Source: Macropodus opercularis (Eukaryota; Chordata; Actinopteri; Anabantiformes; Osphronemidae). Taken from it: 64,000 nucleotides of DNA. The stretch lies in contig CM061097.1 of assembly GCA_030770545.1 (NCBI GenBank), positions 115,001 to 179,000 on the forward strand, in the 5' to 3' direction. Shown piece after piece: positions 59,801 through 64,000 of this stretch (within the stretch, counting starts at the first letter, position 1; each line of letters begins with the position of its first letter). A program made the position numbers and the translations under genes. Under the pieces are notes generated by a model. That model made no database searches. It saw only the letters and a program-made list of their open reading frames with translations, and was not told where the DNA came from.

Positions 59801-62726
59801 CACAGATATCCTCTACATGCAGCACAATGGTGTGAGGAGGAAAGGGTCGCGCACAACATGTTGTCCTCAATTTTCCATCAGCCTCCAGGTATCAGTGTTC
59901 TTCTTAATTTGGCTTCCTTGTTTCCCAAGTTCGTGACGCCATCTTTGTAGTGGTTAGAAATGTCCCAACTCAGAAGAACTCAGCCGAAGCAGCATTAGGT
60001 TTCAGCCAATCAATTGTAGACTTATTCTCAGTGCTGAGATGAAAGAATGCAAAGGCAGATATGCGGAGTCACCTTCTTCCTGCAGGAAGGATGCTTGCTA
60101 GCGCTCGGGGAGCCCCAGGCCTGACCACAGAAAAACCAGTTGTCTCTACGGCAGGCAAAGATCTCTCCTCCCGAGATTCCTCGGGAGCATGTTTTAATCC
60201 CTCTGTTTGCGTCAGCCCAAATGCAAACAGTTGTGATTACAGCCACTTGTTTTGACTCCATTGCTTTGGTTACCAGGTCAGAATGTTTTGCTCACATTGT
60301 TCTGCTCTACCTGTCAGATATCCTCGGAGAGCAGATAGTGATGATGGCATGTAAAATTATAAATAAATTATTATATCAATTAAAGATAATTAATACTTCA
60401 GTGATATTGCATTCTTTGACCACAGAACCAGGGGTCGTGTGGTTCTGTGTGATTCTCACTGTTGTTTTGTCTAAAATGTTTTTCTGTTGTGATGACATTT
60501 GCTTTGCCTGTATGATGATTCTAGTCATGATGTGGCAGCTCCCATGACTCCTCATGCTCAAGAAGTCTCCGGTTACATCGACTTCAATGTCTCTATGTCT
60601 GCTCAGGACCTGTGGAGAGTGGTGAGTTTGTAACTGGCACAGGTAGCACCACAGGGTGAAACTACGTCACCTACAAAATAAAAGTCAGTGTAGGCAGAAT
60701 AATGTGTTTACCAGGGACAGTTAATGCATTTTTTTAAAAAGAAACTCTGAGTGGTTACTAAGAGGTTGTGTTGTGTGGTCCTCACACCTCCAGTGCAATT
60801 AAATATTTATTTATTTAAACACAACATTTATTAATAATTAAATGGTCAACATCTTCAGGAACATTAGAAACGTGTGTGTGTGTGTGTGTTCAGGAAGTTT
60901 CTAACAGGGACTCTGACACTGAGTCATGGAAGACGATCCTGTCTGAGGTCCGGTTGGTCCACGTCAACACCTCAGCCGTCCTCAAGGTACCTACAGGAAG
61001 TGGCCGTGTGGTACGTGCTGAACGATGACGAGGACGCACCAACCTGTGTGTGTTTCTGTGTGCAGCTGAGCGGCGCCTCTCTTCCAGACTGGGGTTTCCA
61101 CCAGCTTGAGGTAGTGGCCGAAAAACTATTTAAAGCTCACAGCAGCAGTTTGGGATGGACAGTGGAGGAGCACCGATTTGGAACCAGTATGATCTCTGAC
61201 CTGAACGACTAAACCATGTGGTTCTGTGTTTTATTGTGGCGACTAGTAATGGCATAAAGCCATTGTAGTGATTTTTCATCTGTGAAATCCTCTGACCACT
61301 CAGCCAAAAATACAGTTTTACTTCAGTCTCCTGATTCTGTCACTTGACTATTTTATTGATCCAGATGTTCCCCCACATGTTTACAGGTGAACAACAGAAG
61401 GAGCGGGAGGCCGAGCTTCATTCTCCAACTCTCATTGATGTAGACAGGAAAATTTCCTTCTGGGCCAAATTTCTAGAGCTGCAGGTATAATGGACAATTC
61501 ATCATCACTTTATCATCCAGGCACTCATGGCATGTAATGAATATAGCTCGTTAAACATCTGACTCCAATTCAATTAGTCATTGTTGTGATATGTGATGTG
61601 TTACCATGGAAACCATGTGGCGGTGGAGTGATAATGTCATGTTGCCTTGACAGTGTAAGATGTTGACTGTGAAACAGGAAGACACTGAACACAAGTACAG
61701 CTCCACCCCCTTAGAGTGGCTCACCATGGAAACCAACATTGCATACTGGCTCCACCCCACCACCAATGTAAGACACACACACACTGTCCTCGTTCACTAA
61801 AAGGGGGGTTATTATTAACACACTTGTTCTGGAACGTGGTTGTTGTTTCAGGCTCAGATCCACCTGATTGGTAACCCTGTTTCATGGAGCGTGGCTAACC
61901 TGTGTTTGTTGTCATATCCGCTACTGGCAGCTGTCTACATGCTGAGGAGAAGGCGGGGCTTCAAAGATCTACCTGATGGTACGTGTGTCTCTACAGCAAC
62001 ACCAGAGTCTGCAAAATGCCCACCTGTACCTGGGAGTTCAGACAGGGATAGAATTATAATTTCTGTAGACCAATACAAACAGTATTTAATACAACCATTT
62101 GTGAACTTGTCCTGTGTGTGTATGTATGTGTTCAGGTGTGTGGCATCAGTTTGTGTTTCTGGGCTGTGTGTGTGTTGGTGGTTGGTTAGTGAACTTCGTT
62201 CCGTTCCTGCTGATGGAGAAAACTCTCTTCCTGTATCATTACCTGCCTGCCCTTTGTTACCTGTACCTACTGAGCCCCGCCCTTCTAGAACATGCTCACA
62301 CTCACCTGCTCAGGTACGCACACGCACACGCACACCCTTTAACAAATGCTTGATGTTTACCATGTGCAGAAGTACAGCTGATGTTTGAGGTTCTGGACTC
62401 AAGAAGGTTATGGAGACTCAACATAGCACATAGTAATGGGAATTCACAGTTAATATGATTTGATTTGACTGAGTGGATTTTCATCAAAACAGACCTGGTC
62501 TCCAGCTGTTCAGCACCTCATCATGTGCATTTGTTTTGTTTCTGTGTGCAGCAGTGAGACACACCAGCGCGCTCTGCGTGTGTGCATGTTTGTAGGGCTG
62601 TTGTCCGTCTTCCTGGCCTATCAGAACTTCTGCCCTTTGACCTATGGCAACCCTGAGCTCTCAGCCAATCAACTGCAAGTACTTAAGTGGAGAGACACCT
62701 GGGACATCCTGTATCGCCGACGCTAG
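56899..62726 (+). CDS. pomt1: Protein O-mannosyltransferase 1, 19 exons
   Basis: Multi-pass ER enzyme that, with POMT2, transfers mannose from dolichyl-phosphate mannose to Ser/Thr, notably of alpha-dystroglycan. Exons: 56899-57011, 57101-57207, 57283-57333, 57426-57572, 57776-57884, 57966-58025, 58098-58191, 58442-58597, 59013-59143, 59235-59330, 59398-59490, 60525-60621, 60894-60986, 61066-61186, 61387-61484, 61654-61767, 61852-61978, 62136-62313, 62552-62726; 719 codons (human 725-747). The GT39 domain carries the catalytic Asp-Glu in VFDEVYYGQF and GGFDGNFAWNRIGAEYP; the lumenal MIR region has FGSQVTLRS, CWLHSHKANYP and CYPFKDVNNWWIIKDP; the C-terminal membrane part has MEKTLFLYHYLPAL and ends RWDTWDIL-like (KWRDTWDILYRRR). 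The exon at 58442 is preceded by (TG)n ending GAAG; phase and homology (VFVH to SGPHDQLMSSAFQASL) support it. The acceptor at 62552 is a NAGNAG site. The starting ATG matches the human N-terminus in position. Confidence 0.94.
59491..60524. other. pomt1 intron of about 1 kb
   Basis: The longest pomt1 intron, between the exons ending LRFLN(R) and beginning SHDVAAP. There is no recognisable repeat or exon. Open frames here (60-135 codons) lack homology. Confidence 0.5.
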
Positions 62727-63754
62727 AGAAGGGCACAGGTGGACAGACTGGTCTGGCTCCATTGGCTGTATGCTTTAGACGGAGGCCCCGCCCACAGCTG
62801 TGTAATGATGGCGTCAGTTCATCTGTCCCCAGACTGATGATCAGTGAAATAATGCAGCAGAGTTACAACTGAGCGTGTTAGACCTGGTTTCTACACAGAC
62901 AGTCATCGTGGTTCAGGAGCTCAACGAATGAAGACATGGAAATGTGAAGCCTTGTGTTACTGTCAGACACTATTCTAGGGGTTTCTCAGAAAAACATGCA
63001 AATGTTGTCAAAAGGAAAATGTGTGATGTGTCCATTTTCGCCAGCAAATATCCGTTTGTCCTTTAGTGTTGTTTTTCCAGGGACAACTTGTAAGGAGAAG
63101 TCTATGATCAGCTGTACAATTAATTAATTTATAATGATAACAGCTTTTAATAGATCTAATCTGATCTAGGAGTGAAAAATCATTTTACACTGATGCAGTT
63201 TGTATGGAAACACTTTTTGAAGAGACTGGGGGTGTAATTAAGTGTAATGTTAGTTTATTCAGCGGCGCCTAAAATAAATTCTTAGAAACGGTTTGGACGG
63301 AACCTCAAGCAGGGACACCGGAAGCGGGAGCCGGGGGAACAAAATAAAGTGCGGGCCGACAGAGCCGCGGTTTGTTTTGCTGTGTGTTGAGTGTTACTAT
63401 GATTGTTTGACTTGCGGTTCGTTCCGCTCACACACGGACAAATAAAGCTGCCACATAAAGTTGTCACACTTTGGAGCTGAATTTCGGAATGGACGCAAAA
63501 CGTCGCGAGAAACATGTTCCGGCCGCGTAGCCTGCTGGGAAATATGTAAACGACACAGCTACGAAGATTGGAGCCCGCGGTGCGTGCACCCGTCGGTAAA
63601 GATAGAATAGACAAAACAACGGAGAGGACGAGGGTCAGACGGAGCTGATGGATGTCAGGAAAGTTTGACTTCAAAGTGTCAGTGAACGTATCATCACTGT
63701 GGTGAGACCAGAGTTACTGTGCTTTACCTCAGCGGTTAACAGAGTCGCTCCACG
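62727..63754. other. pomt1 3' UTR, intergenic region and 5' flank of the next gene
   Basis: The pomt1 3' UTR probably ends near AATAAA at 63273. From about 63290 the sequence becomes CpG-rich (CGTCGCGAGAAACATG, GGCCGCGTAGCC), suggesting a promoter for the gene starting at 63755. No other gene is seen. Confidence 0.55.
63273..63278 (+). terminator. pomt1: Probable polyadenylation signal of pomt1
   Basis: AATAAA in CCTAAAATAAATTCTTAG, 547 bp after the stop. A second AATAAA lies at about 63342 within the CpG-rich zone and is less likely. Confidence 0.5.
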
Positions 63755-63896
63755 ATGACTGACCAGATGTTTATGTCCCCAGACATGTCTGTCTCTCTGT
63801 CGGTAGAAAGAGACAGACTCCAGCGACAGGTGGAGCAGCTGGAACAGAGTCTGTCTGCAACACACGCTGAGCTGCAGCTGCTGAGCAGTGACACCG
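63755..63896 (+). CDS. First coding exon of an unidentified coiled-coil protein (truncated by window end)
   Basis: ATG at 63755 in CACGATGAC, 47 codons and one extra base, then the donor GTACGT at 63897. The peptide starts MTDQMFMSPDMSVSLS and continues as a clear heptad-like coil (ERDRLQRQVEQLEQSL, ATHAELQLLSSDT). A CpG-rich 5' flank supports a real gene start. I cannot assign the family from 47 residues. The rest lies outside the window. Confidence 0.6.
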
Positions 63897-64000
63897 GTAC
63901 GTCCATCTGTCTGTCTCTGGTTCTGTCCATCTGTCTGTCTCTGGTTCTGTCTGTCTCTGTGTCTCTGGTTCGGTCTGTCTCTGTGTCTCTGGTTCTGTCC
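63897..64000. repeat. Start of a CTGTCTGTCTCTGG tandem repeat
   Basis: Right after the donor, CCATCTGTCTGTCTCTGG and TTCTGTCTGTCTCTGTGTC units repeat to the window end. The composition resembles the 30-bp rapgef1 array, again starting immediately at a splice donor and, in the visible part, without AG on the + strand. Confidence 0.75.

Overview
The window is animal nuclear DNA, almost certainly from a ray-finned (teleost) fish. The genes are vertebrate and intron-rich, with compact introns, and the dispersed repeats are of types common in teleost genomes: tails ending in (TCTA)n, the 'catcttctaccgctta' family and the 'tggcgctatataaata' family. I cannot name the species. There are seven protein-coding genes, all on the + strand, head to tail: phf19 (3' part), dab2ip, fhip2b, dnm1, rapgef1, pomt1, and the first exon of an unidentified coiled-coil gene. 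I joined exons by hand. In each of the five complete genes the exon lengths add up to an open frame from ATG to stop: about 1280, 677, 848, 916 and 719 codons.

Layout: 343-3958 phf19 (Polycomb-like PRC2 accessory protein, 5' exons outside the window); 3959-6148 intergenic with a transposon-like element; 6149-18909 dab2ip (Ras GTPase-activating scaffold); 20525-27134 fhip2b (FTS/Hook-interacting protein family, early-endosome/dynein transport); 28619-39589 dnm1 (dynamin GTPase, with an alternative last exon at 38603); 41156-55511 rapgef1 (C3G, Rap1 exchange factor); 56899-62726 pomt1 (protein O-mannosyltransferase, ER); 63755-63896 first coding exon of the coiled-coil gene. PHF19, DAB2IP, DNM1, RAPGEF1 and POMT1 all lie on human 9q33-q34, so this is an ancient syntenic block. 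fhip2b (human 8p21) is the intruder. The genes do not form a pathway; they are neighbours by descent.

The most interesting material is in the introns. Rapgef1 contains a textbook minor-spliceosome AT-AC intron (47253-47653); it also explains an otherwise missing exon. Three rapgef1 introns are largely made of tandem repeats: a 1-kb CA-rich array, a 3.4-kb 30-bp array that by eye contains no AG dinucleotide on the sense strand and ends exactly at the real 3' splice site, and a 2.3-kb 42-bp array whose every unit carries a copy of the exon's 5' splice site. A 47-bp array in dab2ip likewise copies its exon end and donor about nine times. A 309-bp element flanked by TTAA occurs twice with no differences I can see. 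Dnm1 has two 12-nt microexons. About a dozen 3' splice sites use (TG)n instead of a pyrimidine tract.
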